Assembly (NCBI RefSeq): GCF_901873365.1
Contig: NZ_CABFLM010000104.1
Location: 11,061 to 75,060, forward strand
Length of the DNA: 64,000 bases
Origin: an uncultured Aggregatibacter sp.
GTDB taxonomy: Bacteria; Pseudomonadota; Gammaproteobacteria; Enterobacterales; Pasteurellaceae
Reading direction: 5' to 3'
Under the pieces are notes generated by a model. It had not been told where the DNA came from and did not search any database. It was given only the letters and a program-made list of their open reading frames with translations. Shown in pieces: positions 17,420 to 26,247 of the stretch. Position numbers and translations under genes: made by a program. The number at the start of each line of letters is the position of its first letter. The first letter of the stretch is position 1.

Positions 17420-18460
17420 TCACGATAGCTTATCCACAATCGATTTTAACATCGTATAAGATTGGGCTTGCTTTTGCTCATCAAAAATATAGCTCACTGC
17501 CATAATTTCATCAAAATGTACCCGTTCACGTAATTGCTTGAGTTGAAATTCTACGCTTTCAGGACTACCGATAAGCGAACAAGCCGTCATTTGTTCCACT
17601 ACGGCACGCTCTTGGTTGTAAATTGGGATTGCCTCGAAATCGACTGGGCCAAAGTGTGGTTTCTTTTGGGCATGCATTTGGGCTTTCCAAACGTCTTCTT
17701 CTGACGCCATCGGTGGTTGTAAATTTTGTTGCGCATTAGTCACTATATTTAAGAAAAATAGTGTTTGCGTCGTCGCGAGTTGTCTCGCTTCGTTATCGGT
17801 TTCTGCAACAATCGCGTTCACACCTAAGATGACATAGGGTTCAGCAAGATAGGTAGAAGGTTTGAAGTTTTTGCGATAAATCTCCACCGCCATTTCCATC
17901 ATGCGTGGCGCAAAGTGTGAAGCAAAGGCATAAGGCAAGCCAAGCTCTGCCGCAAGATAGGCACTTTCGGTGCTAGATCCTAAAATATAAAACGGTATAT
18001 TCAAGCCTGCGGAAGGATAAGCTGAAACAGGATTGCTATCTTTAAAGTAACCTCGAAGTTCCGCGATTTCCGCAGGGAAATCCAGACTGTTTCGTCCACG
18101 ACGAAGTGCTGCAGCCGTTTGCATATCCGTTCCTGGTGCACGGCCTAAACCGAGTTCAACACGGTTTGGATAAAGCGTCTCCAGTGTGCCATATTGCTCA
18201 GCCACCACATAAGGCGAATGATTCGGTAACATCACGCCACCTGAGCCAACGCGCAAGGTCTTCGTATTGGCTAGCGTATGCTGAATTAAAAGTGCGGTCG
18301 CTGAACTCACCAAATTTTTCATATTATGATGCTCAGCAATCCAATAGCGTTCAATGCCAATGTTCTCAGCATGTTTTGCAAGACTTACCATAGACTCAAC
18401 GGCTTGCAAATAAGTTTGTCCTTCTCGGACGGGGGCGAGATTAAGAATGGAAAGTTTCAT
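17420..18460 (-). CDS. Luciferase-like (LLM class) flavin oxidoreductase, YhbW-like
   Basis: A 346-residue member of the bacterial luciferase superfamily (FMN- or F420-type TIM barrel). It shows the family start LSILNLAPVREG, the active-site block YWIAEHHNM, GSGGVMLPNHSPYVVAEQ, LETLYPNRVELGLGRAPG and, later, YILGSSTESAYLAAELGLPYAFASHF. These blocks match E. coli YhbW, whose substrate is unknown. It was probably co-transcribed with a zinc alcohol dehydrogenase gene, of which only a C-terminal stub remains upstream, and was divergent from a LysR regulator now degraded. Start ATG at 18460 follows AAGGAGAAAC. Confidence 0.9.
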   Translation of the reverse strand: MKLSILNLAPVREGQTYLQAVESMVSLAKHAENIGIERYWIAEHHNMKNLVSSATALLIQHTLANTKTLRVGSGGVMLPNHSPYVVAEQYGTLETLYPNRVELGLGRAPGTDMQTAAALRRGRNSLDFPAEIAELRGYFKDSNPVSAYPSAGLNIPFYILGSSTESAYLAAELGLPYAFASHFAPRMMEMAVEIYRKNFKPSTYLAEPYVILGVNAIVAETDNEARQLATTQTLFFLNIVTNAQQNLQPPMASEEDVWKAQMHAQKKPHFGPVDFEAIPIYNQERAVVEQMTACSLIGSPESVEFQLKQLRERVHFDEIMAVSYIFDEQKQAQSYTMLKSIVDKLS

Positions 18461-18471
18461 AGTGTTTCTCC

Positions 18472-18660
18472 TTATTGATTGAGCAAAGTGAAATCCAACA
18501 TCACTTTCCCAATATGCGTGCCTTTGTCCATTTCTATATGGGCTTTTGCTACGTCGTTAAAATCAAATACTTGATGAATAATCGGTTTGCCGATTTCACC
18601 GTTGCCGAGTTTTTCCCAGAGCTCGTTAATTCTAACCGCTCTTTGATGATTTACTTGTAT
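18472..18660 (-). pseudogene. C-terminal remnant of a zinc-type alcohol dehydrogenase / quinone oxidoreductase
   Basis: Upstream of the LLM gene the minus strand reads NELWEKLGNGEIGKPIIHQV, then FDFNDVAKAHIEMDKGTHIG and KVMLDFTLLNQ before the stop TAA. This is the usual end of medium-chain dehydrogenases (the IDQVFPL..AAQAH..ME.G.HIGK pattern). Only about 55 residues of an expected 330-340 are left, and no start or catalytic part exists; the stub runs directly into the upstream region of a dead LysR copy. A large internal deletion is the simplest cause. The upper boundary is fuzzy, since the frame stays open past 18660 without recognisable homology. Confidence 0.75.
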
Positions 18661-18698
18661 TATACGCTGACTATCATGAGTTAAAATACATAAAATAC

Positions 18699-18711
18699 GA
18701 ATAAACTATTC
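18699..18711. promoter_or_regulatory. Second copy of the candidate LysR operator
   Basis: GAATAAACTATTC, identical to the core in front of the intact LysR gene, and again followed by TGAAAAAAGGAATAAT and a start codon. A duplicated regulator unit is indicated. Confidence 0.55.
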
Positions 18712-18727
18712 TGAAAAAAGGAATAAT

Positions 18728-19066
18728 ATGAATGAACCGGATGCTCTGCGCTCTTTTTGCGTCGCCTGCGAAACCTTCAATTTTCGTGAGACTATGCAGC
18801 GTTTGGCGACGTCTTTGCAAGTGGTAACTCGCACGATCACCGAGTTGGAAGAATTGCTGGACGAAAGACGGTTTTAACACAGCTCACGGAATATCCCCCC
18901 GAATTTGGCAAAATTTTTGCCGAAAATCACGCAATTTCCGGCGGAAAGCGAGCGTTTATTTGCTTCCCCAAAATTGAGCGAGAAAGCGATGTATGGTGTG
19001 GTGTATATCATCTTGCCGCCAATGCCTCATAACGATCAAATGTTGTTTGAATTACTGACCGCACTT
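18728..19066 (+). pseudogene. Degenerate second LysR regulator gene
   Basis: From ATG at 18728 the frame reads a LysR head (ALRSFCVACETFNFRETMQR, VVTRTITELEELLDE) similar to the intact gene at 16484 but stops at TAA 18876-18878. Past a frameshift the alignment resumes (FLPKITQFPAESERLF, then KAMYGVVYIILPPMPHNDQM and LFELLTAL), again parallel to the intact copy. Similarity ends at the uptake sequence ACCGCACTT at 19058-19066, present at the same place in the intact gene, and unrelated lepA-proximal sequence follows. Roughly 110 of 300 residues remain. It is divergent from the dehydrogenase stub and LLM gene, mirroring the hchA/LysR pair. Confidence 0.85.
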
Positions 19067-19156
19067 CCCTTTTCTTTTCTAGCGATTTCCACGCTTTTCG
19101 GGTACAATCCGCCAGTTAAATTTAATGACTTTTTGAATGAGAAAACTGACTGATTT

Positions 19157-20953
19157 ATGAAGAATATTCGCAACTTTTCTATTATTGCCCATATTGACCA
19201 CGGTAAATCCACCTTATCTGATCGTTTAATTCAAACCTGTGGGGGACTTTCAGATCGTGAAATGGAAGCGCAAGTGCTCGATTCTATGGATTTGGAGCGC
19301 GAACGCGGGATTACCATCAAGGCACAAAGCGTAACGCTGAACTACAAAGCCAAAGATGGCGAAACCTATCAACTGAATTTTATCGACACACCGGGACACG
19401 TTGACTTTTCTTATGAAGTATCTCGCTCTCTTGCGGCTTGTGAAGGCGCATTATTGGTAGTCGATGCCGGACAAGGTGTAGAAGCACAAACCTTGGCAAA
19501 CTGTTACACCGCTATCGAAATGAACTTGGAAGTGGTGCCGATTTTAAACAAAATTGACTTACCAGCGGCCGATCCTGAACGTGTTGCGGAAGAAATTGAA
19601 GATATTGTGGGAATTGATGCCATGGAAGCCGTGCGTTGTTCGGCTAAAACGGGCGTGGGCATTGAAGACGTATTAGAAGAAATTGTTGCCAAAATTCCGG
19701 CACCGGAAGGTGACCCAAATGCGCCATTACAGGCATTAATTATTGACTCGTGGTTTGATAATTATTTGGGTGTAGTGTCTTTGGTTCGCATTAAAAACGG
19801 CACGTTACGCAAAGGCGATAAAATCAAAGTGATGTCCACCGGCCAATCATATAACGTCGATCGTTTGGGGATTTTTACGCCGAAACAAGTGGATACCACT
19901 GTATTAAATTGCGGTGAAGTTGGTTGGGTCGTTTGTGCCATTAAAGATATTTTAGGCGCACCGGTGGGAGATACCTTAACGCTACACAATAATCCGGCAA
20001 GTTCCGTTTTACCGGGCTTTAAGAAAGTTAAACCCCAGGTTTACGCCGGCTTATTCCCGGTCAGCTCTGATGATTATGAAGCGTTCCGTGATGCGCTTGG
20101 TAAATTAAGTTTAAATGACGCCTCCTTGTTCTATGAACCGGAAAATTCCACCGCACTTGGCTTCGGTTTCCGCTGTGGTTTCCTTGGGCTGTTGCACATG
20201 GAGATTATTCAAGAACGTTTGGAGCGTGAATACGATTTAGATTTAATCACGACGGCACCAACCGTGGTCTATGAAGTGGAATTAACCAATGGTGAGGTAG
20301 TCTATGTGGACAGTCCGTCAAAACTGCCGCCGTTAAACAATATTGCTGAAATTCGTGAACCCATTGCGGAATGTAATATGCTATTGCCACAAGAATATCT
20401 CGGCAATGTGATTACCCTTTGCGTTGAAAAACGTGGCGTGCAAACCCATATGGTTTATCACGGCAATCAAGTGGCGCTGACTTATGAAATCCCGATGGGC
20501 GAAGTGGTGCTGGATTTCTTTGATCGCCTGAAATCCACCTCGCGCGGTTATGCGTCTTTAGATTACGGTTTCAAACGCTTCCAAACGGCAGATATGGTGC
20601 GCGTGGATATTATGATCAACGGTGATCGTGTAGATGCGTTAGCGTTAATTGTACATAAAGACAATGCACCGTATCGCGGTCGTGAATTGGTAGAAAAAAT
20701 GCGTGAACTCATTCCACGTCAACAATTTGATATCGCGATTCAAGCGGCAATTGGCAACCACATTATTGCCCGTTCTACCGTGAAACAATTACGCAAAAAT
20801 GTGTTGGCAAAATGCTATGGTGGTGATGTCAGCCGTAAGAAAAAATTACTACAAAAACAAAAAGAAGGTAAGAAACGAATGAAACAACTCGGCAATGTTG
20901 AAGTGCCACAAGAAGCATTCTTAGCCATCTTACACGTAGGAAAAGACAAATAA
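19157..20953 (+). CDS. lepA: Elongation factor 4 (LepA), ribosomal back-translocase GTPase
   Basis: A translational GTPase that acts on stalled or mis-translocated ribosomes. The 598-residue product matches the family (599 in E. coli): G1 AHIDHGKST near residue 10, G2 with RGITI, G3 DTPGHVDF near 78, G4 NKID near 132, then EF-G-like domains and the LepA-specific C-terminal domain (VSRKKKLLQKQKEGKKRMK). Start ATG at 19157 directly follows the degraded LysR region. First gene of lepA-lepB-rnc-era, the order known from enterobacteria. Confidence 0.97.
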   Translation: MKNIRNFSIIAHIDHGKSTLSDRLIQTCGGLSDREMEAQVLDSMDLERERGITIKAQSVTLNYKAKDGETYQLNFIDTPGHVDFSYEVSRSLAACEGALLVVDAGQGVEAQTLANCYTAIEMNLEVVPILNKIDLPAADPERVAEEIEDIVGIDAMEAVRCSAKTGVGIEDVLEEIVAKIPAPEGDPNAPLQALIIDSWFDNYLGVVSLVRIKNGTLRKGDKIKVMSTGQSYNVDRLGIFTPKQVDTTVLNCGEVGWVVCAIKDILGAPVGDTLTLHNNPASSVLPGFKKVKPQVYAGLFPVSSDDYEAFRDALGKLSLNDASLFYEPENSTALGFGFRCGFLGLLHMEIIQERLEREYDLDLITTAPTVVYEVELTNGEVVYVDSPSKLPPLNNIAEIREPIAECNMLLPQEYLGNVITLCVEKRGVQTHMVYHGNQVALTYEIPMGEVVLDFFDRLKSTSRGYASLDYGFKRFQTADMVRVDIMINGDRVDALALIVHKDNAPYRGRELVEKMRELIPRQQFDIAIQAAIGNHIIARSTVKQLRKNVLAKCYGGDVSRKKKLLQKQKEGKKRMKQLGNVEVPQEAFLAILHVGKDK

Positions 20954-20964
20954 GGAAAGTATTC

Positions 20965-21987
20965 ATGTCGAACGTATTTACGATTATTTTAATCGCTGTC
21001 GGATATGGTTTGTGGAAAGTATTGGATCATTTTCAGTTACCCAACACCTTTTCCATTTTACTCATTATTTTTACCGCACTTTCTGGTGCCGTTTGGTGTT
21101 ATTTGCGCTTTGGCGTGTTACCAAAACGCGCCAGACAAATTGCACGCTTGGAGCAACGCAGTGGCAAACCATTAAACGACGAGGAAAAAACTCAAATTGA
21201 ACCGATTTCAGAAAGTTCTGAATTTGTCGCGTCTTTATTTCCGGTATTAGCTTTTGTATTGATTGTGCGCTCATTTATTTTCGAGCCATTTCAAATCCCC
21301 TCTTCTTCCATGGAACCCACATTGCGTATTGGCGATTTCATCTTAGTCAATAAATTTGATTACGGCATTAAAGATCCGGTTTTCCAAAATACGTTGATAA
21401 AACGAGGCGAGCCTCAACGTGGTGATGTCATTGTGTTCAAAGCACCGGAATCCCCTAGTACCGACTACATTAAACGTGTTGTCGGCACCCCCGGCGATCG
21501 CATAATTTATAACGAAGCGAATCGTCATTTAACCTTGGTTTACGCCAAAGACGGCAAAGAATGTTTGACCGATTGTGAAACCAAAGAATTTAGCTACACG
21601 CTACCTCAACCGAATGAAAGTTTCCGTTTTATTTTAGGACGAGATCACAGCGGTAAAGTGCAATACGGCCCTGCACCATTAGAAACCATTGAAACCGGTG
21701 ATGTGACACACGCTATTCATTGGTATCCACAGCCGATTAACGAAGGATATCGTTATAAAGCCTTTAGCAAACAAGAAAATTATGTAACAGAATGGGTTGT
21801 GCCGGAAGGGCAGTATTTTGTCATGGGCGATAACCGTAACAACAGTGAAGATAGCCGTTTTTGGGGCTTTGTACCGTCACAAAATATCGTCGGGAAAGCC
21901 ACCTATATTTGGCTGAGTTTAAAGAAAGAACAGGATGAATGGCCAACCGGCATTCGTACTGAACGCTTATTCCAAAAAATTCAATAA
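20965..21987 (+). CDS. lepB: Signal peptidase I
   Basis: Cleaves signal peptides of exported proteins at the outer face of the inner membrane. The 340-residue product has two N-terminal transmembrane segments (residues about 3-20 and 25-50), the catalytic Ser in IPSSSMEPTLRIGD, the catalytic Lys in YIKRVVGTPGD and the C-terminal box GDNRNNSEDSRFWGFV, all in the Ser-Lys dyad order. It starts 11 bases after the lepA stop. The second membrane segment contains Phe-Thr-Ala-Leu encoded by an uptake sequence. Confidence 0.96.
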   Translation: MSNVFTIILIAVGYGLWKVLDHFQLPNTFSILLIIFTALSGAVWCYLRFGVLPKRARQIARLEQRSGKPLNDEEKTQIEPISESSEFVASLFPVLAFVLIVRSFIFEPFQIPSSSMEPTLRIGDFILVNKFDYGIKDPVFQNTLIKRGEPQRGDVIVFKAPESPSTDYIKRVVGTPGDRIIYNEANRHLTLVYAKDGKECLTDCETKEFSYTLPQPNESFRFILGRDHSGKVQYGPAPLETIETGDVTHAIHWYPQPINEGYRYKAFSKQENYVTEWVVPEGQYFVMGDNRNNSEDSRFWGFVPSQNIVGKATYIWLSLKKEQDEWPTGIRTERLFQKIQ

Positions 21988-21988
21988 T

Positions 21989-22669
21989 ATGAGAGACCAT
22001 AATTTAGATCGTTTACAACAAAAAATTGATTACCAATTTCAAGATACCGATCTTCTTAAACAAGCCCTCACCCATAGAAGTGCAGGGCATAAACATAACG
22101 AGCGCTTAGAATTTTTAGGCGATGCCATTTTAAACTTAACCATTGCCAATGCCTTATTTCATCAATTTCCCAAGTGCAACGAAGGGGAACTCAGTCGAAT
22201 GCGGGCAACATTGGTGCGTGAGCCAACCTTAGCGATTTTAGCGCGCGATTTCCAGTTGGGAGACTATCTTTCACTGGGACAAGGGGAATTAAAAAGTGGC
22301 GGATTTCGTCGTGAATCTATTTTAGCTGATTGCGTAGAAGCCATTATTGGTGCGATTTCGTTAGATAGTAGCCTCACTCACGCCACTGAAATCGTAATCC
22401 GTTGGTATCAATCTTTATTAAAAGAGATTCAACCGGGCGATAACCAAAAGGATGCGAAAACCCGTTTACAAGAATATTTGCAAGGAAAAAAACTCCCTGT
22501 GCCGACATACAATATTGTGAATATTCAAGGGCAAGCTCATAACCAATTATTTATTGTGGAATGTTCCATTAAAAATGATGACCGCACTTTTATCGGCAAA
22601 GGTTCCAGTCGCCGTAAAGCAGAACAAGCGGCAGCAGAACAAATTCTTCAAGAGCTAAATATCAAATGA
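21989..22669 (+). CDS. rnc: Ribonuclease III
   Basis: Double-strand-specific endoribonuclease that processes rRNA precursors and some mRNAs. The 226-residue product has the RNase III signature ERLEFLGDAIL near residue 38-48, a second acidic site DCVEAIIGAI, and a C-terminal dsRNA-binding domain (DAKTRLQEYLQGKKLPVPTY, GSSRRKAEQAAAEQ). The start chosen is ATG at 21989, one base after the lepB stop; the frame extends to 21935 inside lepB but the family starts here and the length then equals E. coli Rnc. Confidence 0.96.
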   Translation: MRDHNLDRLQQKIDYQFQDTDLLKQALTHRSAGHKHNERLEFLGDAILNLTIANALFHQFPKCNEGELSRMRATLVREPTLAILARDFQLGDYLSLGQGELKSGGFRRESILADCVEAIIGAISLDSSLTHATEIVIRWYQSLLKEIQPGDNQKDAKTRLQEYLQGKKLPVPTYNIVNIQGQAHNQLFIVECSIKNDDRTFIGKGSSRRKAEQAAAEQILQELNIK

Positions 22670-23571
22670 CAGAACAACTTGAAACGTATTGTGGCTTTAT
22701 TGCCATTGTAGGTCGTCCGAACGTAGGGAAATCTACCTTACTGAACAAAATTCTCGGACAAAAAATTTCGATCACTTCGCGCAAAGCGCAAACCACTCGT
22801 CATCGCATTGTGGGCATTAAAACTGAAGGTCCGTATCAGGAAATTTACGTGGATACGCCGGGGCTGCACATTGAGGAAAAACGCGCTATCAACCGTTTAA
22901 TGAACCGTGCCGCCAGCAGTGCAATTACTGATGTGGATTTAGTCATTTTTGTGGTCGATGGCACACACTGGAATGATGACGATGAAATGGTACTGAATAA
23001 ACTGCGCAAAACCAATGTGCCGGTTGTCCTTGCCATTAATAAAATCGATAACATTAAGCATAAAGACGATTTATTGCCATTTATTACGGAAATCAGCCGT
23101 AAATTTACCTTTACCGACATCGTGCCGATTTCTGCTGAAAAAGGGAATAATTTAGAGGTAATTGAGAATATCGTGCGTCAATCTTTGCGCCCGGGCGTAC
23201 ACCATTTCCCGGAAGATTATGTCACCGATCGTTCTCAACGTTTTATGGCATCAGAAATTATTCGTGAAAAATTAATGCGCTTTATGGGGGAAGAATTACC
23301 TTATTCTGTGACCGTAGAAATTGAGCAATTTAAGGTGAACGAACGCGGAACTTATGAAATCAATGCCTTAATTTTGGTTGAGCGTGACGGACAGAAAAAA
23401 ATCGTCATTGGCCATAAAGGTGAAAAATTGAAAAAAATTGGTACGGAAGCCCGTTTAGATATGGCGCGTTTATTTGATAATAAAGTCCATCTGGAACTTT
23501 GGGTCAAAGTAAAATCCGGCTGGGCAGACGATGAGCGGGCTTTGCGAAGTCTGGGGTATATGGAAGACTAA
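22666..23571 (+). CDS. era: GTPase Era, 16S rRNA maturation factor
   Basis: Binds the 3' end of 16S rRNA and couples small-subunit assembly to growth. The 301-residue product has G1 GRPNVGKST, G3 DTPGLH, G4 NKID near residue 125 and a C-terminal KH domain (IGHKGEKLKKIGTEARLDM). Its ATG overlaps the rnc stop by four bases (ATGA), indicating translational coupling as in E. coli. The operon ends at a hairpin before the convergent murA. Confidence 0.97.
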   Translation: MTEQLETYCGFIAIVGRPNVGKSTLLNKILGQKISITSRKAQTTRHRIVGIKTEGPYQEIYVDTPGLHIEEKRAINRLMNRAASSAITDVDLVIFVVDGTHWNDDDEMVLNKLRKTNVPVVLAINKIDNIKHKDDLLPFITEISRKFTFTDIVPISAEKGNNLEVIENIVRQSLRPGVHHFPEDYVTDRSQRFMASEIIREKLMRFMGEELPYSVTVEIEQFKVNERGTYEINALILVERDGQKKIVIGHKGEKLKKIGTEARLDMARLFDNKVHLELWVKVKSGWADDERALRSLGYMED

Positions 23572-23617
23572 CCTTCAGCTAAACACCATCACTTGATTTA
23601 ACTCACTTCATACCATC

Positions 23618-23653
23618 AAAAATCCCCTAAGACTGTCGCCTTAGGGGATTTTT
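23618..23653. terminator. Bidirectional terminator between era and murA
   Basis: AATCCCCTAA and TTAGGGGATT form a 10-bp stem with a 10-base loop, A-run before and T-run after, between convergent operons. Confidence 0.92.
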
Positions 23654-23662
23654 ATTTAATCA

Positions 23663-24940
23663 TTACACTTCTTCGTTTTCTTCAGAGAAACGCTCAATGC
23701 GAGCGCCAATACCCCGAAGTTTTTCTTCAATGCGTTCATAACCACGATCGATATGATAGATACGATCAACAATGGTTTCACCGGTTGCAATACAGCCGGC
23801 AAGAACCAAACTGATAGAAGCACGTAAATCCGTTGCCATGACTTCTGCGCCGGATAAATGATCAACACCGTGGCAAATTGCCGTGTTACCTTCAATTTCA
23901 GCTTTGCCGCCCATCCGAATCAATTCAGGAATATGCATAAAACGATTTTCAAAAATAGTTTCGGTGATGATACTGGTACCATTTGCCACCATGTTTAGCA
24001 AGGTGAACTGTGCTTGCATATCGGTTGGGAATCCCGGGTAAGGTGCGGTGCGAATATTCACTGCCTTCGGACGATTACCCAACATATCGAGTGTAATCGT
24101 CTCTTCCGTTACATCCACTTGAGCGCCGGCCTCACGTAATTTATCAATCACGGCATCTAAGGTGTCTGCCTTGGTATTTTTACAGACAATGCGTCCACCG
24201 GAAATGGCGGCTGCCACAAGGAATGTCCCGGTTTCAATACGATCGGGAACGATACTATGTTGACAACCAGTTAAGCGTTCCACGCCCTCAATGGTAATGG
24301 CATCAGAACCGGCACCGCTAATTTTAGCACCCATTTTATTTAAGAATTCTGCCGTATCGGCAATTTCCGGTTCACGTGCGGCATTTTCAATTACCGTTGT
24401 GCCTTTGGCTAGGGTTGCAGCAATCATAATGGAGAGTGTAGCTCCTACACTGACTTTCTCCATCACAATACGCGTACCACTTAAACGTCCATTGACGTGC
24501 GCTTTTACATAACCGTCTTCAAGAACAATTTGAGCACCAAGGCGTTCTAAACCGCTAATGTGTAAATCCACAGGACGGGCACCGATAGAACATCCGCCCG
24601 GCAGAGAGACTTGTCCTTGATTAAAACGGGCGACTAAAGGAGCAAGCGCCCAAATGGAGGCACGCATGGTTTTAACTAATTCATAAGGCGCGACAAAGTG
24701 ATCGATTTTAGACGCATCTAAGCTCACAACACCTTGCTCATTGCGCGTTACCACAACACCGAGTTGGCGTAAAATTTTGAGTGTTGTTTCAATATCTTTA
24801 AGATCAGGCACATTGGTTAATGTGACAGGCTCTGTCGCTAAAATTGCAGCAAAAAGAATGGGTAATGCCGCATTCTTCGCACCGGAAATTTCTACGGTGC
24901 CTTTTAAACAAGATTGACCATAAACACGAAATTTTTGCAT
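23663..24940 (-). CDS. murA: UDP-N-acetylglucosamine 1-carboxyvinyltransferase
   Basis: First committed step of peptidoglycan synthesis, adding enolpyruvate to UDP-GlcNAc; the fosfomycin target. The 425-residue product has the AKNAALP start block, the catalytic Cys in LPGGCSIGARPVD near residue 117 (so the enzyme is the Cys, fosfomycin-sensitive type), PGFPTDMQAQF and the DLRASISLVLAG end block. It lies downstream of ibaG with an 18-base gap, completing mlaFEDCB-ibaG-murA, the arrangement of many gamma-proteobacteria. Confidence 0.97.
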   Translation of the reverse strand: MQKFRVYGQSCLKGTVEISGAKNAALPILFAAILATEPVTLTNVPDLKDIETTLKILRQLGVVVTRNEQGVVSLDASKIDHFVAPYELVKTMRASIWALAPLVARFNQGQVSLPGGCSIGARPVDLHISGLERLGAQIVLEDGYVKAHVNGRLSGTRIVMEKVSVGATLSIMIAATLAKGTTVIENAAREPEIADTAEFLNKMGAKISGAGSDAITIEGVERLTGCQHSIVPDRIETGTFLVAAAISGGRIVCKNTKADTLDAVIDKLREAGAQVDVTEETITLDMLGNRPKAVNIRTAPYPGFPTDMQAQFTLLNMVANGTSIITETIFENRFMHIPELIRMGGKAEIEGNTAICHGVDHLSGAEVMATDLRASISLVLAGCIATGETIVDRIYHIDRGYERIEEKLRGIGARIERFSEENEEV

Positions 24941-24958
24941 GAGAGTACCCTGTAGGAA

Positions 24959-25216
24959 TTAAGCCGGTGGATTAAGTAAACGTTCGCGTTTCCATTTTTC
25001 AACGGTATAAGTGCGGATGGAAAGTGCGTGGATTTCATTGCTGGAAATATGATCCAACAATGGCGCATAAATCATTTGCTGCTGTTTAACTTTAGATAAC
25101 CCGGCAAACTGATCGCTAACTGCGATCACGCCATAATGGGCATTTTCACCTTGGACGTAAACTTCATCAAGCTGAAGTGCTTCTTTTAAAATTCGTTCAA
25201 TTTCTTGCGTTTCCAT
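24959..25216 (-). CDS. ibaG: BolA-family protein IbaG (YrbA)
   Basis: A small BolA-like protein that partners with monothiol glutaredoxin and is linked to acid and envelope stress. From ATG at 25216 the product has 85 residues, the family size, with the BolA core VYVQGENAHYGVIAVSDQFAGLSKVKQQQMIYAPL and the conserved His-containing end IHALSIRTYT. The frame continues to 25255 but that would overlap mlaB by 40 bases; here the start overlaps the mlaB stop by one base (TAATG). Confidence 0.93.
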   Translation of the reverse strand: METQEIERILKEALQLDEVYVQGENAHYGVIAVSDQFAGLSKVKQQQMIYAPLLDHISSNEIHALSIRTYTVEKWKRERLLNPPA

Positions 25217-25575
25217 TAACGATTTCCATTTTGCGGGATAAATTGTGCAATCCAATCGGATAATCCGAAAAGATCAGCTAATGTTAGTAATTGTGATGGT
25301 GGATTTTGCAGAATTTGTCTCTGCGCTTTTGTTAACAAGGTTTGGTTATGTTGTAAAAAGTCACAGAGTAACGCAAAACCGGCGGAGTCAATACGGGTAA
25401 TTTGGCTTAAATCCCAAACAATCATTTGCCCGTCTAACTGCCCTTCCAATAAAAAAGAAGCACGTTGCTGCCAAAGTGGCAACAACGTGTTACGAGATAA
25501 CTCTCCTGATAATTGGAGCGTCATTTTACCATCATTTACCTGTGATTCCCAATGTAAACTTTGTGTCTCTTGCAT
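25216..25575 (-). CDS. mlaB: MlaB, STAS-domain subunit of the lipid transporter
   Basis: Cytoplasmic STAS protein that stabilises the MlaF ATPase in the MlaFEDB complex, which moves phospholipids between inner and outer membranes. The 119-residue product has a STAS fold pattern with IVWDLSQITRIDSAGFALLCDFL; the D-S-A-G loop with Ser near 64 corresponds to the regulatory position. It starts 3 bases after mlaC and overlaps ibaG by one base. Confidence 0.9.
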   Translation of the reverse strand: MQETQSLHWESQVNDGKMTLQLSGELSRNTLLPLWQQRASFLLEGQLDGQMIVWDLSQITRIDSAGFALLCDFLQHNQTLLTKAQRQILQNPPSQLLTLADLFGLSDWIAQFIPQNGNR

Positions 25576-25578
25576 GGA

Positions 25579-26220
25579 TTATTTGCTCAACGTAATTGGT
25601 GTATCCGCTGATTTTTGTAGCTGTGCAGTCAATGCATCCAGCCCTTGTTTACGAATGATTGGGCTCCATTCTTGCTGTTTGGTATTCACCATGCTTGCAC
25701 CACCGGCTGTCATGTCATACACCTGCCATTGACCGGTTTTGCTATTTTTATACCAATAGAAATCCACGTTTAAAGGCGGTTGATTATTCGGTTGCGCCAC
25801 TTTAACGTTCACGGTCGCAAGACTTGCAGATTCTTCCTTCATTTTGCCGATTTGAATACTTTGATCGCTATACATGGTTAACACTTGTGCATAAACCTGT
25901 TCGATGTATTTATCTAAAACGGCAAAGTAACGATCCCGCTCTTCTTGGGTTACGGTTTTATAGTTTTGTCCTAAAATTTTAGAGCCGGCATACTTCACAT
26001 GAACATACGGCATTAAATCTTGGCGCACAATTGTTCTGAGGTAATTCGGATCTTGTTTAATTTTACTTTGGTTCGCTTTAATATCGCTAAACAGTTTTGC
26101 CGACACTTTTTGCGTTAAATCATAGGGCGTATCTTCCGCCATCACTTGTTGCACGGCAAAAAGTGCGGTGAAAATAACCAACGTTTTTGCTAACCAGCGT
26201 TTTACATTCAGTTTTAACAT
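25579..26220 (-). CDS. mlaC: MlaC, periplasmic phospholipid carrier
   Basis: Shuttles phospholipid between the outer-membrane MlaA complex and inner-membrane MlaFEDB. The 213-residue product has a signal peptide ending QQVMA, then the Tol-tol-like Ttg2 domain (DLMPYVHVKYAGSKILGQ, FAVLDKYIEQVYAQVL, VDFYWYKNSKTGQWQVYDM). The signal peptide includes Thr-Ala-Leu encoded by an uptake sequence. Length matches E. coli MlaC (211). Confidence 0.94.
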   Translation of the reverse strand: MLKLNVKRWLAKTLVIFTALFAVQQVMAEDTPYDLTQKVSAKLFSDIKANQSKIKQDPNYLRTIVRQDLMPYVHVKYAGSKILGQNYKTVTQEERDRYFAVLDKYIEQVYAQVLTMYSDQSIQIGKMKEESASLATVNVKVAQPNNQPPLNVDFYWYKNSKTGQWQVYDMTAGGASMVNTKQQEWSPIIRKQGLDALTAQLQKSADTPITLSK

Positions 26221-26247
26221 ACATCCTTCTCCTGTAGGTTGTGTAAA

